IMG/VR virus record: IMGVR_UViG_3300006919_000211
Coordinates: 1-33,312 of that record
Length of the DNA: 33,312 bases
From: a virus
Strand: one strand, 5' to 3'
The notes beneath the pieces were generated by a model. The model searched no databases and was not told where the DNA came from. It worked only from the letters and a program-made list of their open reading frames with translations. Below are positions 21,862 to 29,932 of the stretch, in pieces. Numbering within the stretch: the first letter of the stretch is position 1; each line of letters starts with the position of its first letter. The position numbers and the translations under genes were made by a program.

Positions 21862-23463
21862 ATGAGTTTACAAACTTTATTAGAAAGTGCAAACCCATAC
21901 AACTCAGTACAGAGTGATGCAGCCAGATTAGCTGGTAAATGGGAAAGAACAGGTTTATTAGAAGGATTAAAAGGATCTCAGAAAAACAACATGGGAATCA
22001 TCCTTGAAAATCAAGCTAAACAACTTGTAGTTGAAAGCTCTCAAACTGGTGGTGGTACTTCTTCACAAGGTACTTTTACTGCTGGTGTAGGTGAGCAATG
22101 GGCTGGTGTAGCTCTTCCATTGGTACGTAAGGTATTTGGACAGATCGCAGCTCAAGAATTTGTATCAGTTCAACCAATGAACTTACCCTCAGGGCTAGTA
22201 TTCTTCTTAGATTTCCAATACGGAACTACTAAGACTCCATTCACATCAGGTAATTCATTATATGGTGATGCAGGTGATAATCCATTTGGTAACACAAACA
22301 CAGGTGGTTTTTATGGTGCTGGTAGATTTGGATATTCTATTAACAATACTTCATCAGTAGTTACTCCATCTGCTTCAGGTTCTGCTACTTGGTCAGATTT
22401 CAATTATGATTCAGATTATTCTGCTTCAGTTGGTGATTACACTAAATTATCAGTTAATACTTCTTCTCTATCTAATTTAGATTTAGAAGGAATTAGAGCA
22501 TTCCAACTTGACTCAGGTTCGGGCGCTGTTCAAGTATCTGCATTTACAAAGTTAAATGGTGGAGCTATTGAGTTCTTCTGTTTAAATTCTGATGTAGACC
22601 CAACTGGTAATGTAACAGTTACTTATCAACAACAACCAACTGATCAGTACAGAGGTGATTTTGAAGACGGTAACACTGGATTAAACGGTGAAAACAACCC
22701 AATCTCAATCCCAGAAATTAACGTACAGATGAAATCATCTGCAATCGTTGCTAAAACTAGAAAACTAAAAGCTGTATGGACTCCTGAGTTTGCTCAAGAT
22801 CTTAACGCTTACCACGCTCTAGATGCTGAAGCTGAATTAACTTCAATCTTAAGTGAGTATATTTCATTAGAAATTGACTTAGAAATCTTAGATATGTTAA
22901 TTGATTCTGCCGCTGCTGGAACAGAAGTATGGTCAGCTGTTAATAACAGATCTATTGCCCAAGATGCTAACGGTACAGTAACTGATTTAGGGTTCTACAA
23001 TAGCCAAGGACAGTGGTTCCAAACTTTAGGAACTAAAATCCAAAAATTATCTAACATCATCCACCAGAAAACTTTAAGAGGTGGTGCTAACTTTATGGTA
23101 TGTTCTCCAACTGTAGGTACTATCTTGGAATCAATTCCAGGATTTGCTGCTGATTCAGATGGTGATACATCTAAAGCTAACTATGCATTTGGTGTTCAGA
23201 AAGTAGGTAGCTTAAACAGCCGCCAGAAAGTTTATAAGAACCCATACATGACTGAAAACAAAATCTTATTAGGATTTAGAGGAGGTCAGTTCTTAGAAGC
23301 TGGTGCTGTATTTGCTCCATACATTCCATTAATCATGACTCCACTAGTATACGACCCAGATACCTTCACTCCACGTAAAGGTCTATTGACTCGTTATGCT
23401 AAGAAAATGGTACGTCCTGAATTCTATGGTATTATCGAAGTAAATGGTTTAAACTCTCTATAA
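21862..23463 (+). CDS. gp23: Major capsid protein (gp23-like)
   Basis: The protein has 533 residues (T4 gp23 521). MSLQTLLESANPYNS starts an N-terminal pro-region; candidate protease sites are IILE (46-49) and VVE (56-58), just before SSQTGGGTS, near the T4 cleavage position of 65. FVSVQPMNLPSGLVFFLDFQYG (100-121) is the gp23 signature, in the wording I associate with far-T4 sequences. KAVWTPEFAQDLNAYHALDAEAEL and the C-terminal KGLLTRYAKKMVRPEFYG are also conserved. It forms capsid hexamers after HK97-like folding and trimming. Codon use is visibly richer in AAC, TTC and ATC than surrounding genes, as for a highly expressed protein. An intrinsic terminator follows. Confidence 0.96.
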   Translation: MSLQTLLESANPYNSVQSDAARLAGKWERTGLLEGLKGSQKNNMGIILENQAKQLVVESSQTGGGTSSQGTFTAGVGEQWAGVALPLVRKVFGQIAAQEFVSVQPMNLPSGLVFFLDFQYGTTKTPFTSGNSLYGDAGDNPFGNTNTGGFYGAGRFGYSINNTSSVVTPSASGSATWSDFNYDSDYSASVGDYTKLSVNTSSLSNLDLEGIRAFQLDSGSGAVQVSAFTKLNGGAIEFFCLNSDVDPTGNVTVTYQQQPTDQYRGDFEDGNTGLNGENNPISIPEINVQMKSSAIVAKTRKLKAVWTPEFAQDLNAYHALDAEAELTSILSEYISLEIDLEILDMLIDSAAAGTEVWSAVNNRSIAQDANGTVTDLGFYNSQGQWFQTLGTKIQKLSNIIHQKTLRGGANFMVCSPTVGTILESIPGFAADSDGDTSKANYAFGVQKVGSLNSRQKVYKNPYMTENKILLGFRGGQFLEAGAVFAPYIPLIMTPLVYDPDTFTPRKGLLTRYAKKMVRPEFYGIIEVNGLNSL

Positions 23464-23491
23464 TTAGTAGTTTAAATTAATTACATAAATT

Positions 23492-23518
23492 AACCCGGTT
23501 TTTTAACCGGGTTTTTTT
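23492..23518 (+). terminator. Rho-independent terminator after major capsid gene
   Basis: AACCCGGTT (23492-23500) and AACCGGGTT (23505-23513) form a perfect 9-bp stem with a TTTT loop and a T-run to 23518. It ends the gp20-gp23 late unit before the phoH island. Confidence 0.93.
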
Positions 23519-23620
23519 ATCTTAAAATATGTATGACTAACAACGTTAATGAGTATATTATTATTTATCTTACCATATTATTATATTCAAATTTACTCGT
23601 CTTTTAACGTACTTATATTG

Positions 23621-23653
23621 TTTGCTTTAACCATTTGTCTAATCTATAATTTA
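23621..23653 (+). promoter_or_regulatory. Candidate host-type promoter for phoH
   Basis: TTTG (23621-23624), 20-bp spacer, then TATAATTTA (23645-23653), a variant of the -7 box seen elsewhere and lacking the TTCG extension. It is only 8 bp from ATG 23662, so the mRNA would be nearly leaderless. Weaker than the four matching promoters. Confidence 0.45.
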
Positions 23654-23661
23654 AAAAGTCT

Positions 23662-24399
23662 ATGGCGTCAAAACCGCACACGGATGAAGTCTACCGTCCT
23701 AAAAGGGTTCCAAAAAACCCAATTAAGTTTAAATTACAACTTAATGAAGAACAAAAACAAGCAAAACAAGTTATACTTGATAACACAATCACCTTATTAG
23801 CCGGAGGTGCAGGAAGTGGTAAAACCCTTTTAGCTTGTAATGTTGCATTAGATGGTTTATTAAGAAGAGTATATGATAAAATAATTATCACACGCCCTAC
23901 AGTCTCAAAAGAAGAAATAGGATTCCTCCCAGGAGACCTAAGAGAAAAAATGGATCCTTGGGTTCAACCTATTTACCAAAACTTTTTTACATTATATGAT
24001 AAGGTTAAAATTGAAAAACTTATAGAAGATGGTAAAATAGAGATTGTACCCGTGTCATTTATGAGAGGTAGAACATTTTTAGATTCATTAATTATAGTAG
24101 ATGAAGCACAAAATGTTACCCATGAACAAATGGAAATGATTACTTCACGTATAGGTCTAAGAAGTAAAATGATTATTTGTGGTGATGACCATCAAATTGA
24201 TCTGAAAAAACGTGATGAATCTGGATTCAAATTTTTATATAAAGCAGGAAGAAGAATTAAAAACCTTGGAGCTTTAACATTAAAAACTAATCATAGGGAT
24301 CCTATAGTTGAAGATTTATTAGAATACTACCAAGAAGCAGTAAAAAAAGGTATATCAATAATTACATCGGGTTCTTATATTTATAATAATAAAAATTAA
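23662..24399 (+). CDS. phoH: PhoH-like P-loop ATPase
   Basis: The protein has 245 residues. ITLLAGGAGSGKTLLACN has Walker A (48-55); ITRPTVSKEEIGFLPGDL and KMDPWVQPIY are PhoH hallmarks; LIIVDEAQNV is Walker B; GDDHQIDL and LKTNHRD are later helicase-like motifs. PhoH proteins are predicted ATPases/RNA helicase-like, common in marine phages; their exact role in infection is unsettled. The gene is enclosed by the capsid terminator and a late promoter, so it is a single-gene non-structural island. Its last codons contain one late promoter element (24378-24386). MASKPHTDEVYRPKR is taken as the true start. Confidence 0.93.
   Translation: MASKPHTDEVYRPKRVPKNPIKFKLQLNEEQKQAKQVILDNTITLLAGGAGSGKTLLACNVALDGLLRRVYDKIIITRPTVSKEEIGFLPGDLREKMDPWVQPIYQNFFTLYDKVKIEKLIEDGKIEIVPVSFMRGRTFLDSLIIVDEAQNVTHEQMEMITSRIGLRSKMIICGDDHQIDLKKRDESGFKFLYKAGRRIKNLGALTLKTNHRDPIVEDLLEYYQEAVKKGISIITSGSYIYNNKN
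24378..24386 (+). promoter_or_regulatory. Late-class promoter element TATTTATAA (upstream copy)
   Basis: An exact TATTTATAA followed by TAATAAA inside the last codons of phoH, 27 bp upstream of the intergenic copy at 24405. Either is usable for the neck gene; this one may be fortuitous. Confidence 0.45.
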
Positions 24400-24404
24400 T
24401 TTAA

Positions 24405-24416
24405 TATTTATAAATA
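24405..24416 (+). promoter_or_regulatory. Late-class promoter element TATTTATAAATA
   Basis: Perfect 12-bp palindrome containing TATAAATA, 5 bp after the phoH stop; the 9-mer ends 13 bp before ATG 24427. Confidence 0.72.
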
Positions 24417-24426
24417 AAACATAATT

Positions 24427-25572
24427 ATGGCAAACATTCCCATTTGGCCTGGTTCATCATCATTCTCCCCAGGAGAAACTCCTTTTGGGTTTTATGATAC
24501 TGATCAAGATTTCCAAACTGATGCTGATAAAGTATCAAATTTTTGCGCTAGAAGATTAGGATACCCTTTAGTAGATGTAGAATTACAAGATATAAGTTTT
24601 TACGCTGCTTTTGAAGAGGCAATTACTACTTATGGAAATGAATTATATGCTTATAAAATTAGAGATAATCAATTAACCCTAGAAGGTTTACCAACTGGTA
24701 GTAATGTAAACAATGCTATTATAACTCCTAACTTTGAACCTATCATTAGACTATCAGAACAATATGGAGCTGAAGCAGGTACAGGAGGAAATATAAATTG
24801 GTATTCAGGTTCAATTCCTATAACTGGAAGTGTTCAAGATTATGATTTGGAGCAATGGGCTATAGATAAAGGAATTACAGGAAGTATAGAAATTAAAAAA
24901 GTATTCTATGAAGAATCTCCTGCAATTGTTAGATATTATGATCCATATGCTGGAACGGGATTTGGGTATCAATCATTATTTGATAGTTTTGGGTTTGGTT
25001 CATTCTCCCCTGCTATTAATTTTTTAATGATGCCTTTAAATTATGATTTACAAACTATTCAAGCAATTGAATTAAATGATCAAATTAGAAGATCTAATTA
25101 TAGTTTTGAAATCCATAATAACAAATTAAGAATATTCCCAATCCCAATTTCAGGAAGCTCTAACATATGGTTCCAATACATTAAAAGAGATGAAAGAATT
25201 TCTGGTAGTGTAGACAACCAACCAGGAAAAGTATCTAATGTGTCTGATGTTCCTTATGCTAATCCAACTTATGCAAGTATAAACTCCGTAGGACGTCAAT
25301 GGATTTTTGAATATACCCTAGCATTATCTAAAGAAATGCTAGGATATGTAAGAGGAAAATATAGTAGTATACCAATCCCAAATGCGGAAGTATCTTTAAA
25401 TCAAGGAGATTTAATTACTGCGGCTACTTCTGAAAAAACATCTTTAATAGAAAGATTAAGAGGGTATTTTGATGAAACCTCTCGCAAATCATTATTAGAA
25501 AGAAGATCACAAGAAGCTGAATTTAAACAAACAGAACTTAAACAAGTTCCTTACACAATTTATATAGGATAA
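24427..25572 (+). CDS. gp13: Neck protein, gp13-like
   Basis: The protein has 381 residues (T4 gp13 about 309). FCARRLGYPLVDVELQD (39-55) and FEEAITTYGNELYAYKIRD (62-80) match the opening of gp13, which has a similar LG-x-P-(V/L)-(I/V)-(D/E)-V pattern followed by the helix of a 'Y-G' segment. The middle is rich in Gly, Ser and Tyr with SGSIPITGSV-type beta turns. The C-terminal SLIERLRGYFDETSRKSLLERR is helical. It forms the head-completion/neck ring under the portal. It starts a late unit, and gp14- and gp15-like genes follow directly, as in T4 gene order 13-14-15. Confidence 0.75.
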   Translation: MANIPIWPGSSSFSPGETPFGFYDTDQDFQTDADKVSNFCARRLGYPLVDVELQDISFYAAFEEAITTYGNELYAYKIRDNQLTLEGLPTGSNVNNAIITPNFEPIIRLSEQYGAEAGTGGNINWYSGSIPITGSVQDYDLEQWAIDKGITGSIEIKKVFYEESPAIVRYYDPYAGTGFGYQSLFDSFGFGSFSPAINFLMMPLNYDLQTIQAIELNDQIRRSNYSFEIHNNKLRIFPIPISGSSNIWFQYIKRDERISGSVDNQPGKVSNVSDVPYANPTYASINSVGRQWIFEYTLALSKEMLGYVRGKYSSIPIPNAEVSLNQGDLITAATSEKTSLIERLRGYFDETSRKSLLERRSQEAEFKQTELKQVPYTIYIG

Positions 25573-25573
25573 T

Positions 25574-26104
25574 ATGGCAATGTTTGGCGGACATAGAGAT
25601 ATAAGTTTAATCCGAGGATTAAATCGTGAATTAATGGGTGATATTATTACCCAACAGGCTGCCATTTATAAGTATAAATTAGAAGAAACAAAAGTAAATT
25701 TATATGGGGAAGCTGCTGGTGAAAAATACTATGATGGTCCCTTTTTATTTGATTGTTTAATAAATAGAGAAGACCAACAATTCCCCGAATCAGATGAAGG
25801 AGTTAATTTCGCTCAGGGCATTTCATTTGCCTTTTTAAGAGATGATTTAGTAGATGCAGATATAGTTCCTGAAGTAGGAGACATTGTTCTATACCAAAAT
25901 GGTTATTATGGTGTTCAAAGTACAGTATCTAATCAATATTTTGTAGGTAAAAACCCAGATTATCCTAATAATAGTTCAGATGGAACTCTAAATCCACTAA
26001 ATCCTGGCTTAGAAAATTTTGGAACTAATTTATCTATTATTTGTAATACTTACTATATACCAAGAGATAAAGTAAATATTTCACCTTATAAAGAAAGATT
26101 TTAA
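25574..26104 (+). CDS. gp14: Neck protein, gp14-like
   Basis: The protein has 176 residues, shorter than T4 gp14 (256). The central EVGDIVLYQNGYYGVQSTVSNQYFVGKNP (100-128) parallels the gp14 segment with E-G-D-L-I-Y-F and later F-Y-Q-L-G, and YYIPRDKVN near the end resembles the Y-V-P-R-E-Y of gp14. Together with the gp13-like product it would form the neck ring joining head and tail. It starts 1 bp after the upstream stop and overlaps the next start by one base (TAATG). The order 13-14-15 supports the assignment beyond sequence likeness. Confidence 0.72.
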   Translation: MAMFGGHRDISLIRGLNRELMGDIITQQAAIYKYKLEETKVNLYGEAAGEKYYDGPFLFDCLINREDQQFPESDEGVNFAQGISFAFLRDDLVDADIVPEVGDIVLYQNGYYGVQSTVSNQYFVGKNPDYPNNSSDGTLNPLNPGLENFGTNLSIICNTYYIPRDKVNISPYKERF

Positions 26105-27051
26105 TGTCAACTAAGTATAGAAAACCCATTCCAAAAACCCAAAGGCAAATTAGTGTAGATTTGCAAAAACCATATGACCTTGAAAGAGGTAATCCTAATA
26201 CCCAAATTGCTACTAATAAGGATGAAACTGCTACTGGTTTTAATAGATCTACTAAATTAAGTTTTAGAGATGATACCTCAAAACCTTTTTCAATTGGAAT
26301 TCAAGATTTAGATGAGGCTGTTTTTTATTACTTTAATGAAGTCATTCAACCTTTTGTTTATCAAAATGGAGAAAGAAGGAATATTCCCATAATATATTCG
26401 TCTCCTGAAAGGTGGAATTCATATCAAAAAGATGGGTATTATAGAGATAAGGGAGGAGCATTAATGTTACCTATTATTGTAATACAAAGAGATAGTATTA
26501 CAAAAGATAGAACAGTAGCAAATAAAATTGATGCAAATCAACCTAATATTTATAGCTCATTTCAAAAGTCATTTAATTCAAAAAATGCCTATTCTAACTT
26601 TTCAGCTTTAAATAATAGAATTCCTGCTAAACAATTTCATGCTATAGCAGTTCCTGATTATGTTACTTTATCATATAGCTGTATTATTCAGACTTATTAT
26701 ATGGAACAATTAAACAAAGTAATTGAATCAATAGAATATGCTTCTGATTCTTATTGGGGAGATCCAGAAAGATTTAAATTTAGAGCTAGAATAGATAGTT
26801 TTGAAACCACTACCCAATTAACAGCGGGTCAAGATCGGTTAGTCAGAGGAAATTTTAACATAAATTTAAAAGGATATATAATCCCAGATACAATACAAAA
26901 AGATATTACCGCTATTAAAAAATACAACTCAAAATCAAAAGTTATCATTAAAACAGAAACTACATCAAATTCTGATGTTTACAACCCACCATCTACTTCT
27001 AGAAGTACTTCAATAAGAGGTAGGATTTCTAATATAGAAGACGTAACTTAA
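26104..27051 (+). CDS. gp15: Tail terminator / sheath stabiliser, gp15-like
   Basis: The protein has 315 residues (T4 gp15 272). IPIIYSSPERW (94-104) parallels the V-P-I-T-Y-A-S segment of gp15; MLPIIVIQRDS (121-131) matches its I-L-P-R-I-x-L strand; VTLSYSCIIQTYYMEQLNKVIESI parallels the Y-E-L-S-I-x-T-R-Y-E-D-D-M-F-Q-I-V-E segment. The C-terminus is Ser/Thr-rich. In T4, gp15 caps the tail and stabilises the sheath at the head junction. It is translationally coupled to the gp14-like gene by TAATG. The N-terminal 60 residues are hydrophilic and extra to T4. Confidence 0.78.
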   Translation: MSTKYRKPIPKTQRQISVDLQKPYDLERGNPNTQIATNKDETATGFNRSTKLSFRDDTSKPFSIGIQDLDEAVFYYFNEVIQPFVYQNGERRNIPIIYSSPERWNSYQKDGYYRDKGGALMLPIIVIQRDSITKDRTVANKIDANQPNIYSSFQKSFNSKNAYSNFSALNNRIPAKQFHAIAVPDYVTLSYSCIIQTYYMEQLNKVIESIEYASDSYWGDPERFKFRARIDSFETTTQLTAGQDRLVRGNFNINLKGYIIPDTIQKDITAIKKYNSKSKVIIKTETTSNSDVYNPPSTSRSTSIRGRISNIEDVT

Positions 27052-27065
27052 TATAAATTAATATA

Positions 27066-27074
27066 TATTTATAA
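27066..27074 (+). promoter_or_regulatory. Late-class promoter element TATTTATAA
   Basis: TATTTATAA followed by TTAAAT, 14 bp after the gp15-like stop and 16 bp before ATG 27091. Confidence 0.68.
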
Positions 27075-27090
27075 TTAAATTTACATTATT

Positions 27091-27351
27091 ATGGTTAAAA
27101 AAGTGGGAAACACAAAGTTATCAAAATCTGAGTTGCAAAAATTAAAAGATTTTCAAATTGAAAATGATAACATAACTTATTCTTTAGGAAATGTTGAAGT
27201 TCAAAAAGCTATCCTAGAAGGTCAAAAAAATGAACTTATAAATGAATTAGCTGATCTACAAGAAAAGTCTAATTCTTTAGCAATATCCCTCCAAGAAAAA
27301 TATGGTGCTGGATCTATTAATTATGAAACAGGTGAAGTTACCGTACAGTAA
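27091..27351 (+). CDS. Small coiled-coil protein
   Basis: The protein has 86 residues. MVKKVGNTKLSKSELQKLKDFQIEND leads into an uninterrupted heptad-like helix (about 30-68), ending in LQEKYGAGSINYETGEV, a beta-turn motif I recall at the end of short phage coiled-coil proteins. It has a late promoter and lies directly before the tail sheath gene, which has its own promoter. It may be a minor tail or assembly factor; nothing shows the role. Confidence 0.7.
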   Translation: MVKKVGNTKLSKSELQKLKDFQIENDNITYSLGNVEVQKAILEGQKNELINELADLQEKSNSLAISLQEKYGAGSINYETGEVTVQ

Positions 27352-27375
27352 ATAGTTTTTTGAAAGGTTTTTAAA

Positions 27376-27384
27376 TATTTATAA
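27376..27384 (+). promoter_or_regulatory. Late-class promoter element TATTTATAA
   Basis: TATTTATAA followed by CAAAAT, 29 bp before the sheath ATG, a longer leader than the other late genes. Confidence 0.68.
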
Positions 27385-27413
27385 CAAAATAATATTAAAA
27401 ACAACATATAAAA

Positions 27414-29129
27414 ATGGCAGAAACTTTATTATCTCCAGGTGTATTAGCGAGAGAAAACGATCAATCGTTTATACAAGGACAACCAGTTGAAAGAGGTGCA
27501 GCTATCATTGGCCCTACTGCAAAAGGTCCTGTTGAAATTCCTACATTGGTTACTTCATTTAGTGAATTTACAACAGTATTTGGAGGAGAAATCGAAAGTG
27601 GATCTAATATATATTCAACTTTCACATCAATTGCGGCTAATAATTATTTTCAAAATGGTGGTAGTTCATTATTAGTAACTAGAGTAACTTCTGGTTCATT
27701 CACCCCTGCAAGTACTGCTGTCTCATCTTCCCAAAATTCAGGATCTTTTGAACTAGAAACTATTTCTGAAGGAATTATAATGAATAGTACTAGTTCTGAA
27801 GGGGACAATAAGACTTTACTTTCAGGCTCTAAGGATAATATTAGATGGGAAATCCCAACTGTAAACACAGCTTCAGGAACATTTAGTTTATTAATCCGTA
27901 GAGGTGATGATAAGGAAAATCAAAGAATAATATTAGAATCATATAATAATTTATCATTAGATCCTCTTGCATCTAATTATATTTCAAAAGTAATTGGTGA
28001 TGTAAGCTACACATTAGTAAATGATGGAGATGATTATTACATTCAGGAATCTGGATCTTATGCTAATGTCTCAAAGTACGTAAGAGTAAAATCAGTGAAT
28101 TCTACTCCTAATTATTTTGATAATAATGGTGATCCTAAATCTACTTTTGTACATCTTCTCCCAAATTCAGGATCTGGATCTTTTGGAGGAGCTACGGGTG
28201 CAAATATTCCTGCTGGGAAAGCTGCTAATTTCTATAATGAAATAGATACTACAGATAGTCAAGGATTAACAGGTTCGGATTATAATAACGCCATTTCATT
28301 AATGTCCAATGAAAATGAGTATAAATTTAATGTAATTGCTGTACCTGGATTAATTAATGAAAACGCAGGAACTGGAGCTACACAAATTACAAATTTAGTT
28401 AATAACTCAATTACAAGAGGAGATTCAATTGCCGTAGTTGATTTAGTAAATTATAACTCAACAATCAATAATATAGTAAGTGAGGCTAGTGGGTTTGATA
28501 ATAGTTATTCTGCTACTTATTGGCCTTGGGTACAAACAGTTGATCCAAATACTGGAGAGTTAGTTTGGGTACCTGCTTCAACAATGATTCCTGGAGTATA
28601 TGCTTTTACGGATGCTTCAAGTGATCCATGGTTTGCACCTGCTGGTATTACAAGAGGAGGATTAGGTCAAGTAACCAGAGCAGAAAGAAAGTTAACAGCT
28701 GGAAACAGAGATACTTTATACGAAGCAAATATTAATCCAATAGCTACATTCCCACAATCTGGAGTAGTAGTATTTGGACAGAAAACTCTACAGAAAAAAG
28801 CAAGTGCTTTAGATAGAGTAAATGTAAGAAGATTATTAATTGCTCTTAAAGGATACATTTCACAAGTATCAGATAATTTAGTATTTGAACAAAATACTAT
28901 TGCTACAAGAAATAATTTCTTAAGCCAAGTAAATCCATATTTAGAAAGTGTACAACAAAGACAAGGATTGTTTGCTTTTAAAGTAGTAATGGATGATACA
29001 AATAACACTGCGGATGTAGTAGATAGAAATGAATTAGTAGGTCAAATTTTCCTTCAACCAACTAGAACGGCTGAATTTATAATTTTAGACTTTAATGTAC
29101 TACCTACTGGAGCTACATTCCCGCAATAA
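27414..29129 (+). CDS. gp18: Tail sheath protein (gp18-like)
   Basis: The protein has 571 residues (T4 gp18 659). LLSPGVLARENDQSFI (5-20) is the sheath N-terminal signature, whose arm links neighbouring subunits, and GAAIIGPTAKGP (28-39) follows. The C-terminal third carries the conserved NPIATFPQSGVVVFGQKTL, RVNVRRLLIALKGYIS, NPYLESVQQRQGLFAFKVV and VGQIFLQPTRTAEFIILDF. These residues form the contractile sheath around the tube. The middle is a Ser/Thr/Asn-rich insertion domain exposed on the surface and likely fast-evolving. It has its own late promoter, as does the next gene. Confidence 0.96.
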   Translation: MAETLLSPGVLARENDQSFIQGQPVERGAAIIGPTAKGPVEIPTLVTSFSEFTTVFGGEIESGSNIYSTFTSIAANNYFQNGGSSLLVTRVTSGSFTPASTAVSSSQNSGSFELETISEGIIMNSTSSEGDNKTLLSGSKDNIRWEIPTVNTASGTFSLLIRRGDDKENQRIILESYNNLSLDPLASNYISKVIGDVSYTLVNDGDDYYIQESGSYANVSKYVRVKSVNSTPNYFDNNGDPKSTFVHLLPNSGSGSFGGATGANIPAGKAANFYNEIDTTDSQGLTGSDYNNAISLMSNENEYKFNVIAVPGLINENAGTGATQITNLVNNSITRGDSIAVVDLVNYNSTINNIVSEASGFDNSYSATYWPWVQTVDPNTGELVWVPASTMIPGVYAFTDASSDPWFAPAGITRGGLGQVTRAERKLTAGNRDTLYEANINPIATFPQSGVVVFGQKTLQKKASALDRVNVRRLLIALKGYISQVSDNLVFEQNTIATRNNFLSQVNPYLESVQQRQGLFAFKVVMDDTNNTADVVDRNELVGQIFLQPTRTAEFIILDFNVLPTGATFPQ

Positions 29130-29145
29130 AAATTTAAAAGTAGAA

Positions 29146-29154
29146 TATTTATAA
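29146..29154 (+). promoter_or_regulatory. Late-class promoter element TATTTATAA
   Basis: TATTTATAA followed by TAAAAT, 16 bp after the sheath stop and 18 bp before ATG 29173, giving the tube gene a separate start. Confidence 0.7.
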
Positions 29155-29172
29155 TAAAATAAAAAATACAAA

Positions 29173-29661
29173 ATGGCAGTATTAGATCCTAACGAAATAT
29201 TTTTTACAGCATTTGAGCCAAAACAGGCGAATAGATTTATAGTATACATTGATGGTATTCCATCTTATGCTGTAAAGGGAATGGGAGCTGTAACTTTAAC
29301 CCAAGGAACTGTAGCTTTAAATCACATCAACGTTCAACGTTTTGTGAAAGGTAAAACAACTTGGAATACAATTCAGTTTACATTATTTGATCCAATTACA
29401 CCTTCTGGTGCCCAGGCTGTTATGGAATGGGTCCGTTTGCATCACGAATCAGTAACTGGCCGTGATGGGTATAGTGACTTCTATAAAAAAGACTTAACAT
29501 TTAATGTATTAGGTCCTGTAGGTGATGTGGTATCAGAATGGATTGTAAAAGGAGCATTAATTACAGATGCTAATTTTGGCGATTACAATTGGGATACTGA
29601 AAATACTGCTCAACAAATTACAATGACAGTCCAACCAGATTATTGTATTTTGAATTTCTAA
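29173..29661 (+). CDS. gp19: Tail tube protein (gp19-like)
   Basis: The protein has 162 residues, the same size as T4 gp19 (163). NRFIVYIDGIPSYAVKGMG (19-37), then QRFVKGKTTWNTIQFTLFDPI, the helix AVMEWVRLHHESVTGRDGY, and LTFNVLGPVGDVVSEWIVKGALI match the tube-protein beta-barrel with its single helix. It polymerises on the baseplate hub to make the tube inside the sheath. It follows the sheath gene as in T4 and is followed by an intrinsic terminator. Codon choice includes several C-ending codons, as expected for an abundant structural protein. Confidence 0.95.
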   Translation: MAVLDPNEIFFTAFEPKQANRFIVYIDGIPSYAVKGMGAVTLTQGTVALNHINVQRFVKGKTTWNTIQFTLFDPITPSGAQAVMEWVRLHHESVTGRDGYSDFYKKDLTFNVLGPVGDVVSEWIVKGALITDANFGDYNWDTENTAQQITMTVQPDYCILNF

Positions 29662-29692
29662 AAACCCCACCCTCATATATTCTTTCAAAAAG

Positions 29693-29719
29693 AAGCTTGA
29701 CATTAGTCAAGCTTTTTTT
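29693..29719 (+). terminator. Rho-independent terminator after tail tube gene
   Basis: AAGCTTGAC (29693-29701) and GTCAAGCTT (29706-29714) form a perfect 9-bp stem with loop ATTA and a seven-T run (29713-29719). Confidence 0.93.
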
Positions 29720-29728
29720 GTGCCTAAA

Positions 29729-29760
29729 TTTGGCTACCTGGGGTAGGGTTCGTATATTTA
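29729..29760 (+). promoter_or_regulatory. Host-type promoter TTTG-N20-TATATTTA
   Basis: TTTG (29729-29732), 20-bp spacer ending in GGGTTCG, and TATATTTA (29753-29760). It starts 10 bp after the terminator T-run and lies 24 bp before the ATG of the 48-codon gene. It is nearly identical to the promoter at 29933. Confidence 0.82.
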
Positions 29761-29784
29761 GCCATAGTTAAAAAGTTAAAAGGT

Positions 29785-29931
29785 ATGTTAGTACGTATTC
29801 CAATGATTATGAAAAAAGAAGGTTTTAAACAAATCAGTTTTAATACTGGTGCTTACCAAGGAGGGCTTTATTATGTAGAACCAGGTGGTGCAGGAGTGTT
29901 GGTAAAAAAACTTGAACTTTCCCATGAGTAA
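29785..29931 (+). CDS. Short 48-residue protein of unknown function
   Basis: This small gene runs MLVRIPMIMKKEGFKQISF, a Gly-rich turn (NTGAYQGGLYYVEPGGAG), and VLVKKLELSHE. It is supported by context: a complete promoter lies 24 bp upstream, AAAAGGT precedes the ATG, and its stop codon runs straight into the next promoter. The alternation of hydrophobic residues suggests a small beta sheet. Internal ATGs (IPM, IM) are possible starts but the first fits the leader best. Similarity to any family is not recognised. It may be a small early regulator or host-takeover peptide, which is a guess from promoter class only. Confidence 0.65.
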   Translation: MLVRIPMIMKKEGFKQISFNTGAYQGGLYYVEPGGAGVLVKKLELSHE

Positions 29932-29932
29932 A

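Noticed and set aside
23549-23800. Plus-strand ORF with hydrophobic N-terminus before phoH
   Set aside because: Its second half only re-reads phoH in another frame, and the N-terminal hydrophobic run comes from AT-rich intergenic sequence that includes the candidate phoH promoter.
27487-27675. 62-codon ORF inside the sheath gene
   Set aside because: It lies entirely within gp18 in another frame with unconvincing composition and no start context.
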